From NCBI RefSeq assembly GCF_002741035.1, contig NZ_CP016808.1, forward strand, positions 5,442,501-5,506,500: a stretch of DNA of 64,000 bases, read 5' to 3'. Numbering within the stretch: the stretch's first letter is position 1; each line of letters begins with the position of its first letter. Of this stretch, positions 33,050 through 41,938 are shown piece after piece. This DNA is from Paenibacillus sp. BIHB 4019. GTDB taxonomy: Bacteria > Bacillota > Bacilli > Paenibacillales > Paenibacillaceae. The notes below the pieces were generated by a model. It had not been told where the DNA came from and did not search any database. It saw only the letters and a list, made by a program, of their open reading frames with translations. The position numbers were made by a program, and so were the translations under genes.

Positions 33050-33556
33050 TTGTCACGTACATGGGAGCGCAAGGTGCGCCGAAACACGAATCAAATTAAC
33101 AAAAATCGCAAAAAACAAGGCGGCCCAAGCTTTAAGCCAGCTGGACCCCAATCCGATCGTTTTGTTGGCCGCAGCTATATTGCGCCGATTTTGCTCCTGC
33201 TGTTTATTGCCATGTACGTTATACTTGCCCAAATGGACCCGCAATTTAAATTCGATACCTTGCTAGGTGTGACAATTGGCTGCTATGTATTTCTGGCAAT
33301 TGTATTTTTCCTGCGGCGCCCGTATATTACAATCGGTAAAAACTATGTTCAAACGCGCAAGATGACTGGCGACAAGCGTCTAGGTGCAGAAGCGATCAAG
33401 ACGATTCGCGTACAGCCTGGCTATGTGTCGATTGAACCGCAAAAAGGATCGACATGGGCTTTTTCGCGAGTATTTCATCGTTATCCAACGGATGAAATCA
33501 GCGCAAGGTTAGAGCAATTTGCCAAAGAAAACGGCATAACATACGAACAAAAATAA
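33050..33556 (+). CDS. Two-helix membrane protein with PH-like domain
   Basis: A 168-residue protein with a basic N-terminus (WERKVRRNTNQINKNRKKQG), two membrane helices (about 43-60 and 67-88) and a cytosolic PH-like segment (RRPYITIGKNYVQTRKMTGD, KTIRVQPGYVSIEP). The TTG start is favoured by AAGGAGG eight bases upstream. Family known only as uncharacterised; the HAD gene follows after 24 bases. Confidence 0.65.
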   Translation: MSRTWERKVRRNTNQINKNRKKQGGPSFKPAGPQSDRFVGRSYIAPILLLLFIAMYVILAQMDPQFKFDTLLGVTIGCYVFLAIVFFLRRPYITIGKNYVQTRKMTGDKRLGAEAIKTIRVQPGYVSIEPQKGSTWAFSRVFHRYPTDEISARLEQFAKENGITYEQK

Positions 33557-33580
33557 AACGACCAGGAGCGTCAGTGAACA

Positions 33581-34366
33581 ATGGCAAAGCTAGCGGTATT
33601 ATTTGATTTGGATGACACACTGCTATGGGATGACCGTAGTGTAAAAGAAGCATTTGATGCGACCTGTCAAGCAGGTGCGGAAGCAGCGGGCGTAGATGCG
33701 GTAGAGCTGGAGGAAGCTGTTCGCAAGGAAGCTCGCAGCTTATATGAATCGTATGAAACATTCCCTTTCACGAAAATGATCGGAATAAATCCTTTCGAAG
33801 GCCTATGGGCTAACTTCCGTGAGGGAGAGCAGGAGGAGTTCAGAAAGCTGGAGCAGCTTGCACCCGCTTATCGTCGTGAAGCATGGACGAAAGGGCTAAA
33901 AGCGCTGGGAGTAGACAATCAAGAGCTTGGCGCCAGACTGGCCGAGCAGTTTCCAGCAGAGCGCAGAGCGCGCCCGATTGTATATGATGAAACGTTTCGA
34001 TTGCTAGATGCGCTAAAAGGCAAGTATAAGCTGCTGCTGCTAACGAACGGCTCACCGGATTTGCAGCAGGAGAAGCTTACAGGCGTTCCACAGCTTGCGC
34101 CTTATTTTGACCACATCATTATTTCTGGCGCTTTCGGAGAAGGCAAGCCGGCCGCTTCGATTTTCCGCCATGCGCTGGAACGCCTTGGTATTGAACCGGA
34201 GCAGGGCATAATGGTTGGGGACAAACTGACAACGGATATTTTAGGTGCAAATACCATTGGTATGGATTCGGTATGGATTAATCGCCATGGCGCTGTTCGG
34301 TCGGATGAAATTGTGCCTACATATGAAATTAAGCATTTAGAGGAATTGCTGCCGCTGCTGGGATAG
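33581..34366 (+). CDS. HAD-family hydrolase
   Basis: A 261-residue HAD-IA phosphatase-like protein. Motif I is FDLDDTLLW, motif II LLLTNGSP, motif III in AFGEGKPAAS and motif IV MVGDKLTTDILGA. A helical cap lies at residues 18-110. Substrate is unknown; in some Bacillales such HAD proteins act on pyridoxal or sugar phosphates. CAGGAGC precedes the ATG. Confidence 0.9.
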   Translation: MAKLAVLFDLDDTLLWDDRSVKEAFDATCQAGAEAAGVDAVELEEAVRKEARSLYESYETFPFTKMIGINPFEGLWANFREGEQEEFRKLEQLAPAYRREAWTKGLKALGVDNQELGARLAEQFPAERRARPIVYDETFRLLDALKGKYKLLLLTNGSPDLQQEKLTGVPQLAPYFDHIIISGAFGEGKPAASIFRHALERLGIEPEQGIMVGDKLTTDILGANTIGMDSVWINRHGAVRSDEIVPTYEIKHLEELLPLLG

Positions 34367-34408
34367 TCGCGCGTATACTCGCGCCATTACTGCTGCAAAA
34401 GCATAAGA

Positions 34409-34449
34409 AGAAGCCCCTTGGTCCATTGGAAATGGCTCAAGGGGCTTCT
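34409..34449. terminator. Bidirectional terminator between HAD gene and mtnD
   Basis: AGAAGCCCCTTG (34409-34420) pairs with CAAGGGGCTTCT (34438-34449) between convergent genes. Confidence 0.85.
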
Positions 34450-34481
34450 CTGTATAATGACGCAAATCAATGAAGGAACGA

Positions 34482-35024
34482 TCAAGCTTTAGTGAAAGCA
34501 GGGTCTTCGAACGGGTGGGCAATCCAGCCTTCAGTTTCAATAAACAGGCGAACAGCAACGATTTGACGGTTGTCCATCAACGTGAAGAAGTGAGGAATTG
34601 TTTCTGGAACCGAAATAACGTCTCCCGCTTCCAGCTCAACGTCGAAATAACCGACTTCTTCGCTGCCTTTAATAATAAAGATGCCGCGTCCGGCTGTAAT
34701 CGCCCGCACTTCATCTTCCGTGTGCGTATGCACTTGCTCAAAACGTTTTAGAATATCATCAAGACCTGGGGTAGCATCTGAAAGGGCAACGATATCCCAT
34801 GTTTTGTAACCGCGACGTTCGGCAAGCTCGCGAATTTCAACATCGTAAGTAGCGAGAATTTCCGCTTTCTCTTCATCGGATAATACAAATTTATCTTGCA
34901 GATGGCCTGGCAACTTGCTAGCATCCCAGTGTTCATAAAGCACTTCTTGGCTTTCTAAAAACGCGCGAACGTTCTGCTCGCCAGATATTCTTTCCTCAGT
35001 ATTGCGAATTCTAATCTCAGCCAT
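34482..35024 (-). CDS. mtnD: Acireductone dioxygenase (methionine salvage)
   Basis: MtnD oxidises acireductone to the ketoacid precursor of methionine. The 180-residue cupin has the metal-binding HTHTEDEVR motif (His, His, Glu) and the second His in VPETIPHFF. ATG 35024 is chosen (AGAGGGA upstream); GTG 35027 is adjacent. It is divergent from metH, so both methionine genes share the 156-base gap. No S-box riboswitch was seen there. Confidence 0.95.
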   Translation of the reverse strand: MAEIRIRNTEERISGEQNVRAFLESQEVLYEHWDASKLPGHLQDKFVLSDEEKAEILATYDVEIRELAERRGYKTWDIVALSDATPGLDDILKRFEQVHTHTEDEVRAITAGRGIFIIKGSEEVGYFDVELEAGDVISVPETIPHFFTLMDNRQIVAVRLFIETEGWIAHPFEDPAFTKA

Positions 35025-35180
35025 CACAATTCCCTCTTTTCCTATTGAAATTAAATGTTATATTAAATATATAATGATTATAATGCAAAAACAAGCGATT
35101 GTCGATTGCAATTGCTTTTCACATTGCGTCGATTCTGTTAAACTGAACTTTAGTGATTTTCACAGGAAGGGTGCACATAA

Positions 35181-38100
35181 TTGTCGAAACCAACCATACA
35201 AGAAATGATGCAAAAGCGGATATTGATTTTGGACGGCGCAATGGGAACGATGATTCAGCAAGCCGATCTTACCGAGGATGATTTTGGCGGTGAGGATATG
35301 GATGGCTGTAATGAAATACTCGTGTTGACGCGTCCTGATGTCATCCGTACTATACATGAACAATATTTAGAGGCAGGCACGGACATTTTGGAAACGAATA
35401 CGTTCGGAGCAACGAGCGTCGTGCTGGCTGAATACGATATACCGGAGAAGGCGCGCGAAATCAACCTGGCAGCGGCGAAAATTGCTCGTGAAGCGGCGGA
35501 TAAATATTCGACGCCGGAGCATCCGCGTTATGTGGCAGGAGCGCTTGGACCGACGACGAAGACGCTTTCTGTAACAGGCGGGGTTACTTTTGAAGAGCTT
35601 GTCGACAGCTACTACGAGCAGGTCATTGCGCTCATGGAAGCAGATGTAGATGCGCTGCTTCTGGAAACCTCCCAGGATACACTTAATGTAAAAGCGGGCA
35701 GCATCGGCATTCGCAATGCGTTTGTGACGATGGGCCGTGAGCTTCCGATTATGATTTCGGGAACGATTGAGCCTATGGGAACGACGCTGGCGGGCCAAAG
35801 CATTGAATCGTTTTATATTTCACTGGAGCATTTGAAGCCAATATCCATGGGGCTAAACTGTGCGACGGGTCCTGAGTTTATGCGTGACCATATTCGTACG
35901 CTTAGCGAAATTGCCAATTCGGCAGTAAGCTGTTATCCGAACGCGGGCTTGCCGGATGAGAACGGTAATTATCATGAGTCGCCGGAATCGCTAGCGAAAA
36001 AAATGTCTGCTTTTGCCGAGCAGGGCTGGCTCAACATTGCTGGCGGCTGCTGCGGTACGACGCCGGACCATATCCGCGCACTGGTCGAGACGATGGCGAA
36101 GTATCCGCCGCGTACCAAATATGGCGAGCATCCTGCAGCTGTTTCCGGCATTGACACCGTCTATATTGAGCCGGAAAACCGCCCAATTATGATCGGAGAG
36201 CGCACGAACATTTCCGGCTCGCGGAAGTTCAAGCGCCTGATTAAAGAAGAGAAATTTGACGAAGCTTCGGAAATTGCCAGAGCGCAAGTAAAAGGCGGAG
36301 CCCATGTCATTGACATCAACTTGCAGGATACGGACATTGATGAAGCGTACGCCGTTCATAATTTTTTACCGCAAGTCGTCAAAAAGATTAAAGTGCCGCT
36401 CATGCTCGATTCAACCTACGATCATATTATTGAGCTGGGCCTTAAATATTCGCAAGGAAAAGCGATCATTAACTCCATCAATCTGGAGGATGGCGAAGCC
36501 AAGTTTGAAAAGATTCTTCCGCTTATCCATCAATATGGCGCAGCTGTCGTCATGATACTAATTGATGAGCGCGGTCAGGCGGTTAGCCGTGAAGCGAAGC
36601 TCGAAGTGGCAGAGCGTTCCTACCGTTTGCTAGTTGATAAGTATGGCATGAACCCGGAGGATATCATTTTTGACCCGAATATGTTCCCGGTTGGCTCTGG
36701 TGACCCGCAATATATTGGCTCCGCAGTGGAGACGATTGAGGGGATTAAACTAATCAAAGAAAAATATCCGCTTGCCAAAACGATTCTAGGCCTCAGCAAC
36801 ATTTCCTTCGGTTTGCCAGACGCGGGCCGCGAAGTATTGAACTCGGTTTATTTGTACCATTGTACAAAAGCAGGACTTGATTATGCGATTGTAAATACCG
36901 AAAAGCTGGAGCGTTACGCTTCGATTCCTGAAGAGGAGCGCAGACTTGCTGAGGAATTGATTTTTAATACGACAGACGAGACGCTGGCTGCTTTCGTTGC
37001 CGCCTTCCGCGAGAAGAAAGTGGTCAAGAAAGAGAAAATCTCCAACCTGACGCTGGAGGAAAGACTCGGTTCTTATGTCGTTGAAGGCACGAAGGAAGGA
37101 CTAATTCCTGATCTGGATTTGGCGCTTGCCAAATATACGGCGCTGGAGGTCATTAATGGACCGCTCATGCGGGGGATGGAAGAGGTCGGCAGACTGTTTA
37201 ATAATAATGAGCTTATTGTGGCGGAGGTACTGCAAAGCGCAGAAGTCATGAAAGCTTCGGTTGCTCATTTGGAGCAGTTTATGGAGAAGGATGAATCGTC
37301 CGTAAAAGGGAAAATTATATTGGCGACGGTAAAAGGCGACGTGCATGACATCGGCAAAAACCTCGTTGAAATTATTTTGTCCAACAACGGTTACAAGATT
37401 ATTAATCTCGGCATTAAAGTACCGCCTGAGAAGCTTATAGAAGCTTACCGCAATGAGAAGGCGGATGCGATTGGCCTGTCGGGCTTGCTGGTCAAATCGG
37501 CGCAGCAGATGGTCATTACAGCTCAGGATATGCGCAGCGCAGGCATTGACGCGCCAATTTTGGTCGGTGGTGCAGCGTTGACCCGGAAATTTACGAAGAC
37601 GCGGATTGGTCCAGAGTATGACGGCTTGGTGCTGTATGCGAAGGATGCGATGGACGGGCTTGATATTGCCAATAAGCTGATGGATAAAGACCACCGTCAA
37701 CGGATGGAAGATGAGATGGCGGAATACAAGGCATCGGGCGGCGAGGAAGAGGTTCAAAGCAAAGAACTGCCTAAGCTTACCCGAATCGAACGTTCAAAAA
37801 TTTCCGTAGACGCGCCGGTGTACATTCCACCTGATTTGGATCGCCACATTTTGCGCGATGTTCCGCTGCCGCATATTATTCCTTATATCAATATGCAGAT
37901 GCTGCTCGGCCATCATCTAGGACTGAAGGGCAACGTGGAAAACCTGCTGAAGGAAAAGAACGAGAAGGCGGTTCATCTCAAAGAAACGGTTGACGGCATT
38001 TTGCATGAAGGAACGACGAACGGGATTTTGAAGGCTAACGGCATGTACCGCTTCTTCCCGGCGCAGTCCTCAGGCAACGATATTATTATTTATGATGCTA

Positions 38101-38627
38101 ACGATCAGACGAAGGAAATCAAACGTTTCACTTTCCCGCGCCAGCAGGTAGAGCCATTCCTTTGTTTGGCGGATTTCCTGAAGCCTGTAGATAGCGGCAT
38201 TATGGATTATGTCGGCTTCCTCGTTGTAACGGCTGGCGAAGGCATTCGCGATTTGGCGGGGCAATGGAAGGATCAAGGCGATTACTTGCGTTCGCACGCG
38301 CTGCAATCGGTGGCGCTTGAAGTGGCGGAAGGGCTCGCTGAGCGCGTCCACCATATGATGCGGGATATTTGGGGCTACCCGGATCCGCATACGATGACGA
38401 TGAAGCAGCGCCACGGCGCACGTTATCAAGGGATTCGCGTTTCGTTCGGCTATCCGGCCTGTCCGGATCTGGAAGATCAAGGCCCCTTGTTCGAGCTGAT
38501 GAAGCCTGAGGATATTGGCGTGGAGTTGACGGAAGGTTTCATGATGGAGCCGGAAGCATCGGTATCTGCAATGGTATTTTCCCATCCGGAAGCGCAATAT
38601 TTTAATGTTGAGAAGGTTGAACGTTAG
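35181..38627 (+). CDS. metH: Cobalamin-dependent methionine synthase
   Basis: MetH methylates homocysteine with methyltetrahydrofolate through methylcobalamin. The 1148-residue protein is modular: homocysteine-binding domain with zinc Cys in NCATGP (about 227) and [10 protein letters not shown] (about 289), a pterin-binding domain ([12 protein letters not shown]), the B12 cap, the B12-binding domain with DVHDIGKN (about 720), and the AdoMet reactivation domain with [11 protein letters not shown] (about 1086). The TTG start is preceded by AGGAAGGG. A terminator follows. Confidence 0.96.
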   Translation: MSKPTIQEMMQKRILILDGAMGTMIQQADLTEDDFGGEDMDGCNEILVLTRPDVIRTIHEQYLEAGTDILETNTFGATSVVLAEYDIPEKAREINLAAAKIAREAADKYSTPEHPRYVAGALGPTTKTLSVTGGVTFEELVDSYYEQVIALMEADVDALLLETSQDTLNVKAGSIGIRNAFVTMGRELPIMISGTIEPMGTTLAGQSIESFYISLEHLKPISMGLNCATGPEFMRDHIRTLSEIANSAVSCYPNAGLPDENGNYHESPESLAKKMSAFAEQGWLNIAGGCCGTTPDHIRALVETMAKYPPRTKYGEHPAAVSGIDTVYIEPENRPIMIGERTNISGSRKFKRLIKEEKFDEASEIARAQVKGGAHVIDINLQDTDIDEAYAVHNFLPQVVKKIKVPLMLDSTYDHIIELGLKYSQGKAIINSINLEDGEAKFEKILPLIHQYGAAVVMILIDERGQAVSREAKLEVAERSYRLLVDKYGMNPEDIIFDPNMFPVGSGDPQYIGSAVETIEGIKLIKEKYPLAKTILGLSNISFGLPDAGREVLNSVYLYHCTKAGLDYAIVNTEKLERYASIPEEERRLAEELIFNTTDETLAAFVAAFREKKVVKKEKISNLTLEERLGSYVVEGTKEGLIPDLDLALAKYTALEVINGPLMRGMEEVGRLFNNNELIVAEVLQSAEVMKASVAHLEQFMEKDESSVKGKIILATVKGDVHDIGKNLVEIILSNNGYKIINLGIKVPPEKLIEAYRNEKADAIGLSGLLVKSAQQMVITAQDMRSAGIDAPILVGGAALTRKFTKTRIGPEYDGLVLYAKDAMDGLDIANKLMDKDHRQRMEDEMAEYKASGGEEEVQSKELPKLTRIERSKISVDAPVYIPPDLDRHILRDVPLPHIIPYINMQMLLGHHLGLKGNVENLLKEKNEKAVHLKETVDGILHEGTTNGILKANGMYRFFPAQSSGNDIIIYDANDQTKEIKRFTFPRQQVEPFLCLADFLKPVDSGIMDYVGFLVVTAGEGIRDLAGQWKDQGDYLRSHALQSVALEVAEGLAERVHHMMRDIWGYPDPHTMTMKQRHGARYQGIRVSFGYPACPDLEDQGPLFELMKPEDIGVELTEGFMMEPEASVSAMVFSHPEAQYFNVEKVER

Positions 38628-38658
38628 GAGCATATATAGCAGCATGAATAGCAGGGAG

Positions 38659-38702
38659 AGCCTCCGCAAAATCGTTTTTAACGATTGGCGGAGGCTTTAT
38701 CC
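38659..38702 (+). terminator. Terminator after metH
   Basis: AGCCTCCGC (38659-38667) pairs with GCGGAGGCT (38688-38696), with an inner AAATCGT/ACGATT pair, followed by TTTAT. Confidence 0.75.
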
Positions 38703-38729
38703 TATTTTTGAACAGGAGGCGGTAGGTGC

Positions 38730-39665
38730 ATGGAAATTTGGTTTCTTGGAACAGGTGCGGGACGGCCGTCGAAAGAACGCAATGTGACGTCGATTGCGCT
38801 GCGGCTGCCAGAGCCGGACGGCGGGCTATGGATGTTCGATGCGGGCGAAGGCACTCAGCATCAAATGATGCGATCCCCGCTGAAAATGGGCAAGCTTAAT
38901 GCTCTATTCATTACGCATCTGCATGGTGATCATACCTTTGGCATTCCAGGTCTGCTTAGCACAAGGTCTTATTCCGGCGGCAAAGGTCCGCTCCATTTGT
39001 TTGGTCCTGTAGGCGTTGAAGAGATGGTGCGAACTGCCCTGCGGCTAAGCGGAACCCATATTGATTATGAATTGATCATAACCGAAATCCAAGGGGATGG
39101 CGTTATTCATGAGGATGAGCGATTCGTTGTGGAAGCGTGGTCATTGGATCATCGGCTGCCCTGTTATGGCTACCGTCTGCTGGAGCGCGATTGTCCGGGC
39201 AAGCTTAATACAGAGCGTTTGAAAGCGCTAGGTGTTCCGTCAGGACCGCTATACGGCAAGCTTAAGCAGGGCGAGGATGTGCAGCTGCCGGATGGCACGA
39301 CGGTGCGTGCTGCTGAAGTAGCCGGAGCTCCATTAAAAGGAAGAATCATTGCAATTGCTGGCGACACCAGCCCATGTGCCAACATAGCCCGGCTTGCCGA
39401 AAATGCAGATTTGCTCGTTCACGAAGCGACGTTTGCTGCAGGACAGGAAGAGAAAGCGCATGAATATGGGCATTCGACGACGATTGAAGCGGCGCAGGCT
39501 GCTAAGGATGCAGGCGTGCAGCAGCTGATTATGACGCATTTCAGCTCGCGTTTTCTGCTTGAGGATATGCCGATGCTGAAGGAAGAGGCCCAGCGTATTT
39601 TTCCGCAATCCGAAGCGGCCTATGATCTGTTCCATGCCAAAATAGCAAGGCGCAGCGACTGTTAG
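38730..39665 (+). CDS. rnz: Ribonuclease Z
   Basis: RNase Z removes 3' trailers from tRNA precursors that lack CCA. The 311-residue metallo-beta-lactamase-fold protein begins MEIWFLGTGAGRPSKERNV, has the zinc motif HLHGDHTFGIPGLL, the RNase Z-typical GPLYGKLKQGEDV exosite region, GDTSP, and a late HSTT and MTHFSSRF. GGAGGCGGTAGG precedes the ATG. Confidence 0.95.
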   Translation: MEIWFLGTGAGRPSKERNVTSIALRLPEPDGGLWMFDAGEGTQHQMMRSPLKMGKLNALFITHLHGDHTFGIPGLLSTRSYSGGKGPLHLFGPVGVEEMVRTALRLSGTHIDYELIITEIQGDGVIHEDERFVVEAWSLDHRLPCYGYRLLERDCPGKLNTERLKALGVPSGPLYGKLKQGEDVQLPDGTTVRAAEVAGAPLKGRIIAIAGDTSPCANIARLAENADLLVHEATFAAGQEEKAHEYGHSTTIEAAQAAKDAGVQQLIMTHFSSRFLLEDMPMLKEEAQRIFPQSEAAYDLFHAKIARRSDC

Positions 39666-39802
39666 TCTTGGTACACTTCCGTCCAGCCTGCTACACCCTA
39701 AGTCCCCCTTACGAAATCAACATATGCTGAAAATAATGCGTTGACATTCCCCCCGTATGATGGCTGTGAACAGCAGTATACACATCGGGAGGCTGATACG
39801 TG

Positions 39803-40771
39803 ATGGATACAGCAAGCCATTTATTGTTCGGCGCAACACTTGGGGGACTCGCGATGCTCGACCCTGCGCTCGCTGCGCAGCCAGCCGCAATGCTTGCCGT
39901 ATGGACAGCAACGCTGCTCGGCAGCCATGCGCCTGATTTTGATACGGTGATGCGCTTTAAAGGGCAAGCGGCCTATGTGCGCCATCATCGCGGCATTACG
40001 CATTCACTGCCTGCGCCTGCCATTTGGTCGCTGCTGGGCTTGCCGATTGCGTGGCTTTATGGTGTGCCCGAGCTTGCCTGGCAAGTTGTAGGCTGGATGT
40101 TCGTTGCGGTCTGTTTTCATGTATTGCTGGACCTGTTCAATTCCTTTGGCGTGCAATGCGCCAGACCTGTTTCGCAGAAATGGCTGCATTTAGATACGTT
40201 ATGCTTATTTGATCCGTATTTGTTTGTTTTGCATGCATCTGGCTGTATCCTTTGGGCGTCAGGCCTAGCCGAGCCAGGCCCGATGTTTGCTATCATTTAC
40301 GCTATGACGGCTCTCTATATCGGATGGAGGCTGCGAGTAAGCCGAAAGGTGAAGCGGCTGCTGCGAGAAAGCTTCGGCCTCCGTACAGGCATAACGCTTG
40401 TACCGTCACTGCTTGGCTACAGCTGGCAGTTTACGGCAGACTGCGGCGACCATTATGCAGCGGGCACGGTTGCCGGAGGTTTGGTTACGATCGAGACGAC
40501 CGTCAGCAAGCTGGATGACGCGGAGCTGGCTCCGGTTGTGCGTGCAGCGATGAACGAGGAAGGCGTGAAAGCACTATTGTCTTTTTCCGAGCGGGTTCAT
40601 GTGAATGTGCAGGAAAAGCTCGATGGTTACGAAGTGACCTGGAGCGATGTGCGTTTTTGGAATAAGCAGCAAATGCCGTTCGGGGTAGCTGTGACGCTCG
40701 ATGCGGATATGAAGGTGCTGAATCACCGGTTGGGATGGAACAAAAAAACGTGGGAGCCACCCCACGTTTAA
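39803..40771 (+). CDS. YfhP-like membrane-bound metal-dependent hydrolase (YdjM/DUF457 family)
   Basis: A 322-residue integral membrane protein. MDTASHLLFGATLG and SHAPDFD plus HHRGITHS form the His/Asp metal motifs of the YdjM/DUF457 family. About five helices cover residues 1-180; the remaining half is a soluble domain of unknown role. In Bacillus the YfhP member affects YfhO/lipid or stress functions, which is not established here. ATG 39803 is chosen; a GTG at 39800 is equally near GGGAGG. The coding end lies inside the minus-strand terminator of the next gene. Confidence 0.85.
   Translation: MDTASHLLFGATLGGLAMLDPALAAQPAAMLAVWTATLLGSHAPDFDTVMRFKGQAAYVRHHRGITHSLPAPAIWSLLGLPIAWLYGVPELAWQVVGWMFVAVCFHVLLDLFNSFGVQCARPVSQKWLHLDTLCLFDPYLFVLHASGCILWASGLAEPGPMFAIIYAMTALYIGWRLRVSRKVKRLLRESFGLRTGITLVPSLLGYSWQFTADCGDHYAAGTVAGGLVTIETTVSKLDDAELAPVVRAAMNEEGVKALLSFSERVHVNVQEKLDGYEVTWSDVRFWNKQQMPFGVAVTLDADMKVLNHRLGWNKKTWEPPHV
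40745..40770 (-). terminator. Minus-strand terminator of the sdpI-like gene
   Basis: On the minus strand AACGTGGGG and CCCACGTT pair around GTGGCT and are followed by TTTTTTT (bases about 40748-40742). It overlaps the end of the YfhP-like gene. Confidence 0.65.
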
Positions 40772-40795
40772 TCATAACTTTTGAAAAAGCAAGGG

Positions 40796-40827
40796 ATAGC
40801 GCTCTTCCAAGAGCGCTATATTTTTTT
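40796..40827 (+). terminator. Plus-strand terminator of the yfhP-like gene
   Basis: ATAGCGCTCTT and AAGAGCGCTAT form an 11-bp stem around CC, followed by ATTTTTTT. It overlaps the stop codon of the sdpI-like gene. Confidence 0.75.
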
Positions 40828-41445
40828 GTTAACAAAGATAGAAGAGATGACCGACAGGATGGAAACGAGCGCAATCAACGTCAGAAAGCTGATCAGCTGC
40901 ACTAAGCCTGGCAGGAACACCGTCCCTATAATGAGGAAGCCGCCCCAGAAAAATATTTTGGCCGAAAGCTGATGTGTTTTGCGCCATACATGCTCGTTAT
41001 TCAGCGTTATCGGTGTTTTGATGCCGACAAAACGATTGGGCTTCATACGCGGCAAATAGTTCCCGATCGTAATGAACAAAATGCCGATAAACGGGATGAC
41101 GACCATCAGAATATCAAGCTCGACGCCATAGCCATATGCGATAATGAAGCCTTGAATGGCGGCTAGGCCAAGCATCAGCACTTGATTGATAATATCGGTG
41201 CTTTTAATCGTGCTTGAGCTTGCAGCCAGCTTAGGGTCGATTTTCGGCAAATATTTAAACATCAGTGTAACCAGCACCATCAATGCCGGGATGAAAAATA
41301 AAGCAAACATTTTGCCGGCATAACGGTCAGGCTCGCCAAACGCATTCCAATGTACGGGCATAGTGTCAGGCAGAGAAGAGTAGAAGATTATCCCGGCAAT
41401 AAAGGATAGCGCGATAATAAGCCAAGTCCAAACATTGTTTTTCAT
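40816..41445 (-). CDS. SdpI-family membrane protein
   Basis: A 209-residue, six-helix membrane protein with the DUF1648/SdpI signature (DTMPVHWNAFGEPDRYAGK near the start, then IGNYLPRMKPNRFVGIKTPIT and WRKTHQLSAKIFFWGG). SdpI is the immunity and signal-sensing protein for the cannibalism toxin SDP in Bacillus; many homologues exist without the toxin, as here. The upstream ArsR-type gene makes an sdpR-sdpI-like pair. ATG is preceded by a GGAAAGGAAC-like site. Confidence 0.88.
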   Translation of the reverse strand: MKNNVWTWLIIALSFIAGIIFYSSLPDTMPVHWNAFGEPDRYAGKMFALFFIPALMVLVTLMFKYLPKIDPKLAASSSTIKSTDIINQVLMLGLAAIQGFIIAYGYGVELDILMVVIPFIGILFITIGNYLPRMKPNRFVGIKTPITLNNEHVWRKTHQLSAKIFFWGGFLIIGTVFLPGLVQLISFLTLIALVSILSVISSIFVNKKI

Positions 41446-41489
41446 TATTCATCGTTCCTTTCCAAGTCAGGTCATAAATCGGTTGATGT

Positions 41490-41747
41490 TCATTGAAACG
41501 AAGCAATCCATTTGAGCAAATCCTGAAAGACGGTTGTATTCAGCGTATAGTAAATATGCTGCCCTTTGCGTTCGTCCGATACTAGCTCAGCTTGCTTCAG
41601 CAAGCTTAAATGATGGGAAATGCTCGGCTTGGTCATGTGAAAATGGTCTGCAATTTCCCCCGCTGTCAAATCCTGCTCTTTCAATAAATCAAGGATCGTG
41701 CGTCTAGTGGGATCGGATAACGCTTTAAACGCCTGGTTAATCGACAA
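41490..41747 (-). CDS. ArsR-family repressor (SdpR-like)
   Basis: An 85-residue winged-helix protein: FKALSDPTRRTILDLLKE, LTAGEIADHFHMTKPSISHHLSLLKQAELV, and ERKGQHIYYTLN. No metal-binding Cys pair is present, so it is a member of the autorepressor type, in which a membrane SdpI protein captures SdpR when ligand is present. The TTG start follows AAAGGAG. A perfect palindrome lies upstream as a likely operator. Confidence 0.87.
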   Translation of the reverse strand: MSINQAFKALSDPTRRTILDLLKEQDLTAGEIADHFHMTKPSISHHLSLLKQAELVSDERKGQHIYYTLNTTVFQDLLKWIASFQ

Positions 41748-41771
41748 TGAGGGATGATCTCCTTTCGATAT

Positions 41772-41787
41772 TTAGATAATTATCTAA
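41772..41787. promoter_or_regulatory. Probable SdpR-type operator palindrome
   Basis: TTAGATAATTATCTAA, a perfect 16-bp palindrome, 25 bases before the start of the ArsR-type gene. TAGATAATTATCTA-like sites are typical ArsR/SdpR operators. Confidence 0.7.
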
Positions 41788-41859
41788 CAATCTAATATAA
41801 TAACATTGTATGGGCTAAACCCTTATGTTGTCAATAATCGGATACCCAAAAAATAAAAT

Positions 41860-41888
41860 TGCAGGCCGAACATGTATTCTTGTAAAAT
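41860..41888 (+). promoter_or_regulatory. Promoter of mrfAB with a LexA-like box in the spacer
   Basis: TTGCAG (41860-41865), a 17-base spacer and TAAAAT (41883-41888). The spacer contains CGAACATGTATTCT (41868-41881), which matches a LexA operator except for one core base (ATTC instead of GTTC). Confidence 0.5.
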
Positions 41889-41938
41889 GAAAGAAACGAG
41901 TGAACTAGAAAAGTCAGGATACAAGGAGAGAAACAGTC

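Noticed and set aside
35025..35180. SAM (S-box) riboswitch between divergent mtnD and metH
   Set aside because: The gap is short and AT-rich with no S-box core or long terminator/antiterminator pair on either strand.
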